Of a DNA stretch of 6,084 nucleotides, positions 1 through 5,864 are shown one piece after another. This stretch comes from Ignavibacteria bacterium. Its GTDB lineage: Bacteria > Bacteroidota > Ignavibacteria > Tepidaquicellales > OLB5. A program made the position numbers and the translations under genes. The notes under the pieces were generated by a model, which saw nothing but the letters and a program-made list of their open reading frames with translations, was not told where the DNA came from and searched no databases. The stretch is taken from contig JAOADS010000133.1 of assembly GCA_026417195.1 (NCBI GenBank), positions 1 to 6,084 of the forward strand, written 5' to 3'. The stretch's first letter is position 1, and every line of letters starts with the position of its first letter.

Positions 1-573
1 GATGCTGTGCTTATTGGGCCAGGTTTATCTCTTAACAGTGAAACAGGTGAACTTGTAATAAATGTTATTATGAACTGCAAAAAGAATGTTATAGCAGATG
101 CTGATGCCCTTACTCATATAGCTGGAAGTGTTGATATATTAAAGAACAGGAATTCCGATTCAGAAATCATCCTTACTCCTCATATTGGTGAGTTTTCAAG
201 ACTTACCGGATGCAGTGTTCAGGATATACTTAAGTCAAGATTTCAGGTTGTGAGAGATTTCTGCAAAAATTATAATGTGAATTTAGTTCTTAAATCTGAA
301 ACATCAATCTCAGTTCTGAAATCCGGTGAAATATTCATTAATCCAACCGGTTCAGAGTTGCTGGCAACTGCAGGGTCTGGTGATGTGCTTTCAGGTATTA
401 TGGTATCACTCCTTGCAATGAGTAAAAATCCCATGACATCTATGATATGTGCGAATTTTATTCACGGACTTGCTGCAGATATTTATTCAGCCAAACATTT
501 TTTGAAGCAGAGTGCCTTGCAGCGTGATATAATTGAGCTTATACCTGATGCAATATCTGCTATACTTAATTGA
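1..573 (+). CDS. nnrD: NAD(P)H-hydrate dehydratase, NnrD/YjeF C-terminal domain (5' end outside window)
   Basis: This domain uses ADP or ATP to dehydrate damaged NAD(P)H hydrates in the cytoplasm, a metabolite-repair step. The frame is open from base 1 and already reads DAVLIGPGLS, so the true start lies upstream; the GTG at 7 is only an internal Val codon. About 190 residues are visible. Numbered from the codon at base 1, they show the GPGL motif (6-9), DADAL (33-37), TPHIGEF (59-65), an LKS strand (97-99) and the ribokinase-like signature GSGDVLSG (125-132), whose Asp (bases 382-384) is the expected catalytic base. The segment just before the signature reads PTGSELLATAG, where many homologues have a shorter GNPGMATGG-like form; this is a mild variant. 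In most bacteria this domain is fused behind an NnrE epimerase domain (total near 500 aa), so the missing part probably encodes that. The stop overlaps the next gene (TTGA), suggesting translational coupling. Confidence 0.93.
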   Translation, partial: DAVLIGPGLSLNSETGELVINVIMNCKKNVIADADALTHIAGSVDILKNRNSDSEIILTPHIGEFSRLTGCSVQDILKSRFQVVRDFCKNYNVNLVLKSETSISVLKSGEIFINPTGSELLATAGSGDVLSGIMVSLLAMSKNPMTSMICANFIHGLAADIYSAKHFLKQSALQRDIIELIPDAISAILN

Positions 574-986
574 AATATTTTTTAAAATATCATTTCCCTT
601 TCTTATTCTGGATGCTGATTATATTTATCCAGTCAAGTTTTCCGGCACCTGAATTTTTCCCACCTGTTTTGTTAAGTGCTGACAAGCTTATTCACATTCT
701 GGTATTTGGTCTGCTTGCCCTGCTCTGTTACATATCTCTTGTTCATTTAAGGTCAGTAAAAGTTTTTTCTTTGAAACCTTTACTTTGGACTATTATATTT
801 TGCAGTTTTTACGCAGCAACTGATGAATTCCACCAGTCATTTGTTATTAACCGTTCATCAGAATTCGCAGACTGGCTGGCAGATTTCACCGGAATTATTC
901 TTGCATGTATTTTAATCCGTTATTTCTTAATCAAGAGATTTGATTTATTCCGTCCGTTAAGTTTAAAACACCAATTAACTGTTTAA
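570..986 (+). CDS. VanZ-like family membrane protein
   Basis: This is a small integral membrane protein of 138 residues, a usual size for VanZ-like proteins. Four hydrophobic segments are visible at about 8-22, 40-58, 69-84 and 103-120. Family marks are DKLIH (38-42) at the start of the second helix, the DEFHQ motif (85-89), and the following R95, D101, D105 and G108, matching the usual DE.HQ.F..GR...D...D..G pattern. The family is named after enterococcal VanZ (teicoplanin resistance), but the biochemical role of chromosomal homologues is unknown, so no resistance is implied. The start is a TTG overlapping the nnrD stop by 4 bases. An in-frame ATG at 612 would cut the first helix in half, so the TTG is preferred although I see no clear Shine-Dalgarno site. 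Confidence 0.85.
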   Translation: MKYFLKYHFPFLFWMLIIFIQSSFPAPEFFPPVLLSADKLIHILVFGLLALLCYISLVHLRSVKVFSLKPLLWTIIFCSFYAATDEFHQSFVINRSSEFADWLADFTGIILACILIRYFLIKRFDLFRPLSLKHQLTV

Positions 987-1036
987 ATTGATTATCTGCG
1001 GAAATATGATTATTTTTGAAAATGTTAGTTCTTTAA
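987..1036 (+). promoter_or_regulatory. possible Bacteroidota-type promoter before tgt
   Basis: The 50-base gap between the VanZ-like gene and tgt contains TATTTTTG at 1011-1018, an exact match to the Bacteroidota -7 consensus TAnnTTTG. ATTG at 987-990 lies 20 bases upstream, close to the TTTG -33 element with its usual 19-21 base spacing. Transcription would then begin near 1025, leaving a leader of about a dozen bases before the ATG at 1037. The motif is short and AT-rich, so a chance match is possible. Confidence 0.4.
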
Positions 1037-2167
1037 ATGTTTTTTAAAGTTCTTTCTCAGGACAGTAGTTCAAACGCCCGTGTTTGTGAAGTGGTTACCT
1101 CACACGGAACCTTCAGAACTCCGGCTTTTATGCCAGTAGGAACTAACGGAACAGTTAAAGCTATTGAACAGAGGGAACTTGAAGAAGCAGGGGCTGAAAT
1201 AATATTATCAAATACCTATCACCTCTACCTTAGGCCAGGTACAGATGTATTGAGTAAGGCTGGCGGGCTTCACAGGTTTATGAACTGGAACAAGCCGATA
1301 TTAACAGATAGCGGCGGGTTTCAGATTTTTAGTTTATCGGGCTTGAGAAAAGTAAGTAGTGAAGGTGTTGAATTCCGTTCTCATCATGACGGAACTTTAC
1401 ATAGATTTACCCCTGAGGATGTGATAAAGATTCAGAGAGTCATAGGCTCTGACATAGTGATGGTTCTTGATGAGTGCGTGGAGAATCCTTCAGAACATAT
1501 GAGGGTAAGAGAGTCAATTAAGCTTACTGCAGATTGGGCTAAGAGAAGTCGTGAGGAATTTGACAGGTCTGATGAAATTTACGGATTTAAGCAATATATA
1601 TTTGGCATAATTCAGGGATCTGTTTATAAAGACCTGAGAAAAATTTCAGCTGAACAGATATGTGAGATTGGATTTGACGGATATGCTATCGGCGGGCTGG
1701 CAGTGGGGGAAGAGAATCCAGTGATGTATGACATTGTGTCATTTACATCGGAATTTATGCCTTGTGATAAACCCCGTTATCTCATGGGTGTCGGGACGCC
1801 GGAAGATTTACTGAACTGTATAGAAGCCGGTATTGATATGTTTGATTGTGTTATGCCTACACGTAATGCACGAAACGGGACATTGTTTACATCAAGGGGA
1901 AAACTAAGGCTGAGGAATCTTGAAAATAAATTTAATTTTAATTCCCCTGATGAGGAGACCGAAAGTTATGCTAATAATTTTTCAGTTGCCTATTTGAGGC
2001 ATTTATTTATGTCTAATGAAATACTCGGAGCTCAGCTTGCAACTATTCATAACATCAGTTTTTATCTGAAGCTGATGAGGGATGCAAGAGAAGCAATTTC
2101 AGAAAACAGATTTGCAGCGTTTAAAAAAGAGTTCTTGAATAAATATAACAGCAATAATCAGAATTAA
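1037..2167 (+). CDS. tgt: queuine tRNA-ribosyltransferase (tRNA-guanine transglycosylase)
   Basis: Tgt exchanges guanine at position 34 of GUN-anticodon tRNAs for preQ1, in the queuosine pathway. The 376 residues match the normal length, and the whole TIM-barrel core is present: NTYHLYLRPG (59-68), DSGGFQ (91-96) with the expected general acid/base D91, FRSHHDG (113-119), FGIIQGS (189-195), GYAIGGLAVGE (215-225) and GIDMFDCVMPTRNARNG (265-281) with the expected nucleophile D270. The usual zinc site CxCxxC...H near the C-terminus is not conserved. No cysteine occurs after C271, and the aligned positions near 307, 309 and 312 are Glu, Glu and Ala, while the His (H338 in TIHN) remains. FGIIQGS also replaces the common QGG. 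I recall Bacteroidota Tgt proteins lacking these cysteines, so this looks like a lineage trait rather than damage. No other queuosine genes are in the window. yajC follows after 11 bases, a pairing common in bacteria. Confidence 0.97.
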   Translation: MFFKVLSQDSSSNARVCEVVTSHGTFRTPAFMPVGTNGTVKAIEQRELEEAGAEIILSNTYHLYLRPGTDVLSKAGGLHRFMNWNKPILTDSGGFQIFSLSGLRKVSSEGVEFRSHHDGTLHRFTPEDVIKIQRVIGSDIVMVLDECVENPSEHMRVRESIKLTADWAKRSREEFDRSDEIYGFKQYIFGIIQGSVYKDLRKISAEQICEIGFDGYAIGGLAVGEENPVMYDIVSFTSEFMPCDKPRYLMGVGTPEDLLNCIEAGIDMFDCVMPTRNARNGTLFTSRGKLRLRNLENKFNFNSPDEETESYANNFSVAYLRHLFMSNEILGAQLATIHNISFYLKLMRDAREAISENRFAAFKKEFLNKYNSNNQN

Positions 2168-2171
2168 AGGA
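2166..2171 (+). promoter_or_regulatory. Shine-Dalgarno site of yajC (supports TTG start)
   Basis: AAAGGA overlaps the tgt stop codon and sits 7 bases before the TTG at 2179. It supports this non-ATG start; the first in-frame ATG would remove nearly the whole protein, including its membrane helix. Confidence 0.55.
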
Positions 2172-2178
2172 TAATAAA

Positions 2179-2502
2179 TTGGAATATTTAATTTTTTTGA
2201 TACAACAACCTGACGGAACAGCAAGCCTTATAAGTTCGCTGATCCCGTTTCTTCTGATAATACTTGTTTTTTATTTCCTTATTTTAAGGCCACAGCAGAA
2301 AAGACAGAAGGAAAGACAGAAACTTCTTGACTCTGTTAAAAAAGGTGATAAAATTATTACAACAAGCGGAATTTACGGAACTGTTGAAGGTGTTGATGGT
2401 AATGAGGTACTTGTTAAAATTGCAGATAATGTTAAGGTGAAAATGGAAAAATCTGCTATCGGGAACATACTTGGCCTGACTGATAAGGTTGATGTAAAAT
2501 AA
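2179..2502 (+). CDS. yajC: preprotein translocase subunit YajC
   Basis: YajC is a small inner-membrane protein that associates with SecDF/YidC and the SecYEG translocon in protein export. The 107 residues match the family's length. The N-terminus is a short Gln/Asp-containing stretch, followed by a single membrane helix at about 18-36, the hallmark LRPQQKRQKE (36-45), then the soluble domain with KKGDKIITTSGIYGTVEGV (54-72) and a Lys-rich end. The start is TTG, supported by the AAAGGA upstream. The tgt-yajC order is widespread, but the secD/secF genes that often follow are absent here; ribBA comes next instead, so secDF must lie elsewhere in the genome. Confidence 0.95.
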   Translation: MEYLIFLIQQPDGTASLISSLIPFLLIILVFYFLILRPQQKRQKERQKLLDSVKKGDKIITTSGIYGTVEGVDGNEVLVKIADNVKVKMEKSAIGNILGLTDKVDVK

Positions 2503-2514
2503 AGTTTATACTTT

Positions 2515-2522
2515 TATATTTG
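2515..2522 (+). promoter_or_regulatory. possible -7 promoter element before ribBA
   Basis: TATATTTG exactly matches the Bacteroidota -7 consensus TAnnTTTG and lies in the yajC-ribBA gap. The best -33 candidate, GTTG at 2488-2491, sits 23 bases upstream, longer than the usual 19-21, so support is partial. Transcription would begin near 2528, just before the hairpin at 2534-2547. Confidence 0.35.
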
Positions 2523-2533
2523 TAAGTAATCCA

Positions 2534-2557
2534 GTGGCTAAAGCCACATTTTTATTT
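2534..2557 (+). terminator. small GC-rich hairpin with T-rich tail (terminator-like or dispersed palindrome)
   Basis: The perfect palindrome GTGGCTAAAGCCAC (2534-2547) can form a 5-bp GTGGC/GCCAC stem with a TAAA loop, and is followed at once by the T-rich run ATTTTTATTT (2548-2557). It lies 31 bases after the yajC stop and ends at the ATG of ribBA. This is the shape of a weak Rho-independent terminator for the tgt-yajC unit. It could equally be a leader hairpin of a ribBA transcript or one copy of a short dispersed palindrome; no second copy occurs in this window. It is too small to be an FMN riboswitch. Confidence 0.45.
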
Positions 2558-3793
2558 ATGGAGAAATCTGAAAAATACAGGTTCAGTTCAATAGAGGATG
2601 CAATATCAGACTTCAAAAAGGGCAAACCTGTAATAGTAGTTGATGATGAAGACAGGGAAAATGAGGGGGATCTGATTTATTCAGCGGAGAAGTCAACTCC
2701 GGAGCTTGTAAACTTTATGATAAGGCACACAAGCGGAGTTATATGTGTGCCTCTTGAAGAGAGCAGACTGAGGGAGCTTGATTTACAGATGATGACTGAA
2801 CACAATACAGCACTCCATCAGACTGCTTTTACTGTCAGCGTTGATTACCGCTACGGTACTACAACCGGTATATCAGCTTCTGACAGGAATAAAACGATAC
2901 TTGCTCTTGCTGACAGAAACTCAAGGGCGGAAGATTTTGCCAGACCTGGACATGTCTTTCCGTTGAAAGCTTATCCGGGAGGAGTTTTGAGGAGAGCCGG
3001 CCATACTGAAGCTGCCGTTGACCTTGCCAAACTTGCCGGACATTTTCCGGCTGGTGTGCTTTGCGAGATAATCAGGAAAGACGGAGAAATGGCAAGACTT
3101 CCGGAGCTGAGAGAATTTGCATCAAAGCATAGGCTTAAAATTATTACAATCAAAGACCTTATTAACTATAGACTGGAAAGAGAAAATCTGATTGAGAAAA
3201 TTACAGATGTTAATCTCCCGACTAAATATGGGAATTTCAGATTACATCTTTTCAGAAGTGTAATAGACGGTAAAGAACATCTTGCCCTGGTTAAAGGGAA
3301 AATAAGTAGTTCAAAGCCGGTGATTGTAAGGGTTCATTCAGAGTGTCTGACCGGTGATATATTAGGTTCTCTCAGATGTGATTGTCAGGATCAGCTTGTA
3401 AAGTCAATGAAGATCATTGAAAATGAAGGTAACGGTGTGCTTCTTTATATGAGACAGGAAGGAAGAGGGATTGGACTTATTAATAAAATTAAAGCATACA
3501 GGCTTCAGGATGAAGGTAAAGATACTGTTGAAGCTAATGAAGCTTTAGGTTTCAAGGCAGATCTGAGAGATTACGGGATCGGTGCCCAGATACTCAGATC
3601 ACTTGGAATCAGGAAGATGGTGTTGCTCACAAATAATCCAAAGAAAGTTGTCGGACTCAAAGGATACGGGCTTGAGATAGTTAAGCGTATCCCTATTGAA
3701 ATACCAGCAAATCCCGTTAATGAAAAATATTTAAAAACAAAAAGAGACAAACTAGGACACCTGCTCCTTATAAAAAGAAAACAGGAGGAATAA
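2558..3793 (+). CDS. ribBA: bifunctional 3,4-dihydroxy-2-butanone 4-phosphate synthase / GTP cyclohydrolase II
   Basis: RibBA makes both precursors of riboflavin: its RibB half converts ribulose 5-phosphate to dihydroxybutanone phosphate plus formate, and its RibA half opens GTP to the diaminopyrimidine. Numbering from the ATG at 2558 (411 aa), the RibB domain spans about 8-205 with DDEDRENEGD (29-38), TTGISASDR (102-110), RPGH (129-132) and HTEAAVD (149-155). The RibA domain spans about 222-400 with the zinc cysteines C263, C274 and C276 (SECLTGD and LRCDC), QEGRGIGL (300-307), DLRDYGIG (335-342) with the expected catalytic D335/R337, and TNNPKK (358-363). Both halves look complete and active. 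An in-frame GTG at 2534 would give 419 aa, but those first codons are the hairpin and its T-rich tail, and homology begins after the ATG, so 2558 is preferred. No Shine-Dalgarno site is evident for either start. greA follows 4 bases after the stop. Confidence 0.96.
   Translation: MEKSEKYRFSSIEDAISDFKKGKPVIVVDDEDRENEGDLIYSAEKSTPELVNFMIRHTSGVICVPLEESRLRELDLQMMTEHNTALHQTAFTVSVDYRYGTTTGISASDRNKTILALADRNSRAEDFARPGHVFPLKAYPGGVLRRAGHTEAAVDLAKLAGHFPAGVLCEIIRKDGEMARLPELREFASKHRLKIITIKDLINYRLERENLIEKITDVNLPTKYGNFRLHLFRSVIDGKEHLALVKGKISSSKPVIVRVHSECLTGDILGSLRCDCQDQLVKSMKIIENEGNGVLLYMRQEGRGIGLINKIKAYRLQDEGKDTVEANEALGFKADLRDYGIGAQILRSLGIRKMVLLTNNPKKVVGLKGYGLEIVKRIPIEIPANPVNEKYLKTKRDKLGHLLLIKRKQEE
3783..3788 (+). 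promoter_or_regulatory. strong Shine-Dalgarno site of greA inside ribBA
   Basis: AGGAGG, within the last ribBA codons (Gln-Glu-Glu), lies 9 bases before the greA ATG at 3798. It fixes that start and implies co-transcription with ribBA. It stands out because tgt, ribBA, the MCE gene and ggt show no such site. Confidence 0.75.
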
Positions 3794-3797
3794 AATT

Positions 3798-4277
3798 ATG
3801 GATAATAAAGGTTTCGTTTACCTTACAAGAGAAAGGTTGCATGAAATAGAAACTGAGCTGAATGATCTCCGCACCAGAGGGAGAAAAGAGGTAGCAGAAA
3901 AAATTGCAGAAGCAAGGGCTCACGGAGATTTAAGCGAGAATGCTGAATACGATGCTGCCAAATATGAACAGGAACAGCTTGAAATAAGGATAGCACGGTA
4001 TGAGGAGATGCTTTCCCGGGTTAAGATAATTTCTGCAGAAGACATGCCATCTGACAAGATATATATACTTCACAATGTAAGACTGCTTGATATGAAAACC
4101 AAAGAAGAGTTTTGTTATAAACTTGTTTCACCAGAAGAAGCGGATCTGGATCAGGATAAAATTTCAGTCAGTTCTCCGATAGGCAGGGCATTACTCGGCA
4201 GAAAAAAGAATGATGAAGTTGAGATAACTGTTCCGGCCGGAAAACTGAAATACAGAATTCTGGATATTTTTAAGTAA
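3798..4277 (+). CDS. greA: transcription elongation factor GreA
   Basis: GreA enters the secondary channel of backtracked RNA polymerase and stimulates cleavage of the transcript 3' end, rescuing stalled complexes. The 159 residues match the usual length of about 158. Residues 8-75 form the N-terminal antiparallel coiled coil. Its tip carries the signature EARAHGDLSENAEYDAAK (38-55), with the acidic residues D44 and E47 that help hold the catalytic magnesium ion. The C-terminal FKBP-like domain ends with SSPIGRALLGRKKNDEVEI, the usual family signature. Four bases separate it from ribBA, whose end contains its ribosome binding site, so the two are almost certainly on one transcript. The MCE gene follows after 8 bases. 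Nothing suggests a GreA-like decoy; all key residues are intact. Confidence 0.96.
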   Translation: MDNKGFVYLTRERLHEIETELNDLRTRGRKEVAEKIAEARAHGDLSENAEYDAAKYEQEQLEIRIARYEEMLSRVKIISAEDMPSDKIYILHNVRLLDMKTKEEFCYKLVSPEEADLDQDKISVSSPIGRALLGRKKNDEVEITVPAGKLKYRILDIFK

Positions 4278-4285
4278 ATCCCTCA

Positions 4286-5200
4286 ATGGATAAGGACAAA
4301 AGGACCCTTGTAAAAGTTGGTATCACTATACTTGTTTCAATTATCATAGTGCTTTATGGTATAGCTTTTCTTAAAGACCTTAAGTTTGGTATGGAAACTA
4401 ACACTCTGAGAGTTTATTTCGACAATGTTAACGGACTGAAGGCTGGCGATCCGGTAAGTGTAAACGGTGTTCAGAAAGGGAAGGTTCAGAAGATTGATCT
4501 CGTTCCGGGTGATTCGGTTATTGTTGAATTTTCTCTATCAAAGGATGTAACCTTAAAAAAGGATTACAGGATATCAATCTCTATGGTTGAACTGATGAGC
4601 GGCAAACAGGTTTATATAAAACCGGGCAGTTCAGATGAGCTGGCTGATATTACAAAACCTCTTTCAGGTGACAAGACTCAGGACATTACTTCGTTAATCG
4701 GGACTATGAATGAAATAGGAGGAGATGTCAGGCAGCTGACATCAAGAATGGATACTGCCCTGCATGAACTGTCAGCAGCTGTCAGAAATATAAATCAGAT
4801 TACAGGTGATGAGGGTTTAAAAAGTAATATCAGAAGTGCCGCCGGAAATTTCAATCTTGCCTCAAGAAACCTGAACCTGCTTATTTCTGAAACGAGAAAT
4901 AATCTTAATAACCTTACATATAAACTCTCTCATATTGCCTCAAATGTTGACAACACAGTTTCAGACACCAGACCAGAATTAAGACAAACTATGGAGGATA
5001 TCAGACTTCTGACTTCGAGACTCGATAGCCTTGCACTTAATCTTAATAGCTTTGTTAACGGAACTTTGGATTCAAATTCTACGGTAAAGAGATTGCTTAC
5101 CGAGGACGATATATATGAAAACCTGAACAAGACTCTTATAAATATCAATAAACTTGTAAGGAAAATTGAGAAAGATGGAGTAAGGCTGAGATTGTTCTAA
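4286..5200 (+). CDS. MCE/MlaD-family protein (lipid-transport ABC system substrate-binding subunit)
   Basis: MCE/MlaD proteins are anchored in the inner membrane and carry lipids through the periplasm for an ABC transporter (MlaE permease and MlaF ATPase in the Mla system). The 304 residues show a short charged N-terminus, one membrane helix (about 10-29), and a single MCE domain (about 37-114) with FDNVNGLKAGDPVSVNGVQ (45-63), a GKVQKI strand and the closing MSGKQVYIKPGS (104-115). A long, cysteine-free, helical tail (about 130-300), rich in Asn, Leu and Ser/Thr, looks like the tail that forms a helical tube or needle in related proteins. TVKRLLTEDDIYENLN (266-281) matches a recurring MCE-tail motif. 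The protein ends shortly after, without the Pro-rich end seen in some homologues. It starts 8 bases after greA with no clear Shine-Dalgarno site. No mlaE or mlaF neighbour is visible, so partners must be encoded elsewhere. Confidence 0.88.
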   Translation: MDKDKRTLVKVGITILVSIIIVLYGIAFLKDLKFGMETNTLRVYFDNVNGLKAGDPVSVNGVQKGKVQKIDLVPGDSVIVEFSLSKDVTLKKDYRISISMVELMSGKQVYIKPGSSDELADITKPLSGDKTQDITSLIGTMNEIGGDVRQLTSRMDTALHELSAAVRNINQITGDEGLKSNIRSAAGNFNLASRNLNLLISETRNNLNNLTYKLSHIASNVDNTVSDTRPELRQTMEDIRLLTSRLDSLALNLNSFVNGTLDSNSTVKRLLTEDDIYENLNKTLININKLVRKIEKDGVRLRLF

Positions 5201-5231
5201 GTTTCCTAAAATGAAATTATATTAGATAATA

Positions 5232-5864
5232 ATGATCAGAAAAAATTTTGCTTTTCTGATTACCATTCCTCTGATATTACTGTTTCTTTATTATGCCTCT
5301 GAATTAAATTCACCTTTCAGAAATTCCACACGTTCAGACAGTCTCCTTTTCAGGTCCGGAGTAACTGGATCCAATGGTATGGTGTCTTCAGCGAGTAAAT
5401 ATGCATCTGAGGTTGGTATTGAAATATTAAAAAATGGAGGTAATGCTGTTGATGCTGCAGTAGCAATGGGATTTACACTTGCAGTTACATATCCTCAGGC
5501 GGGGAACATAGGTGGCGGAGGATTTATGGTGATAAGGACAAAAGATATCATCACTACTATTGATTTCAGAGAGAAGGCACCTCTTAAATCTAAAAGGGAT
5601 ATGTTCCTTGATGAAAAAGGGAATTTCCTTCCGGAAAAAAGTCAGATAGGACATCTTTCAGCAGGCGTGCCCGGCTCGGTGGCTGGTCTGCTTTATGCAC
5701 TTGAAAAGTATGGCACGATGTCAAGAGATCAGGTTATGGAAAAAGCAATAAAGCTTGCTGAAGATGGATTTGAAATTGAAGAAAGATTTGCTGAATCACT
5801 TAATTCTAACTTTGATAATTTTAACAGATTTCCTTCTACAAGAAAGGTCTTGCGAAAACTCTGA
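5232..5864 (+). CDS. ggt: gamma-glutamyltranspeptidase, N-terminal part of a disrupted gene
   Basis: Gamma-glutamyltranspeptidase transfers or hydrolyses the gamma-glutamyl group of glutathione and similar peptides, in the periplasm or outside the cell. The proenzyme is usually about 550-600 aa and cleaves itself into two subunits. This frame gives only 210 residues. It begins with a hydrophobic segment (6-22), a signal peptide or anchor. It then follows the large subunit closely: GMVSSASKYASEVGIEILKN (49-68), GGNAVDAAVA (69-78), GNIGGGGF (91-98), DFREKAP (111-117) with R113 as the expected glutamate-binding Arg, SAGVPGSVAGL (143-153) and KAIKLAEDGF (171-180). Homology stops at FPSTRK (200-205), where the frame runs into RKL and a TGA. 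The rest of the enzyme resumes in another frame from 5846. As written, the product would lack the catalytic Thr and the whole small subunit. The break may be a real mutation or an assembly error. Confidence 0.85.
   Translation: MIRKNFAFLITIPLILLFLYYASELNSPFRNSTRSDSLLFRSGVTGSNGMVSSASKYASEVGIEILKNGGNAVDAAVAMGFTLAVTYPQAGNIGGGGFMVIRTKDIITTIDFREKAPLKSKRDMFLDEKGNFLPEKSQIGHLSAGVPGSVAGLLYALEKYGTMSRDQVMEKAIKLAEDGFEIEERFAESLNSNFDNFNRFPSTRKVLRKL
5841..5851 (+). other. ggt: probable deletion or assembly-collapse junction in ggt
   Basis: The 11 bases AGAAAGGTCTT make sense in both frames. Read in the upstream frame they give Arg-Lys-Val then TT, which fits the expected STRK-V-F. Read in the downstream frame, preceded by a C, they would give Gln-Lys-Gly-Leu, which fits the expected Q-K-x-L-A before KTLKLI. 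This is what remains when two copies of a short direct repeat recombine, or are merged in assembly, losing one copy and the sequence between. Only one copy survives here, so the event is inferred. Confidence 0.5.

Noticed and set aside
570..986. Glycopeptide resistance role for the VanZ-like gene
   Set aside because: Chromosomal VanZ-like proteins are widespread; no vanHAX-type or regulator genes are nearby, so the name is only a family label.
2503..2557. FMN riboswitch upstream of ribBA
   Set aside because: The gap is only 55 bases to the ATG, far shorter than an RFN element, and only one small stem is present.
2971..3153. 60-codon open frame on the minus strand
   Set aside because: It lies wholly inside the RibB half of ribBA, antisense to strongly conserved motifs, and its translation resembles no known protein.
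4930..5148. 72-codon open frame on the minus strand
   Set aside because: It is antisense to the helical tail of the MCE gene, with no start signal or recognisable motif.
5218..5225. TATATTAG as a -7 promoter element before ggt
   Set aside because: It differs from TAnnTTTG at one core position, has no -33 partner, and such AT-rich matches are expected by chance.
5427..5654. 75-codon open frame on the minus strand
   Set aside because: It is antisense to the best-conserved part of ggt, and its composition is that of a shadow frame.
5840..5864. Programmed ribosomal frameshifting in ggt
   Set aside because: A frameshift alone would not supply the roughly 20 missing family residues, no slippery heptamer with a stimulatory structure is evident, and GGT is not known for recoding.
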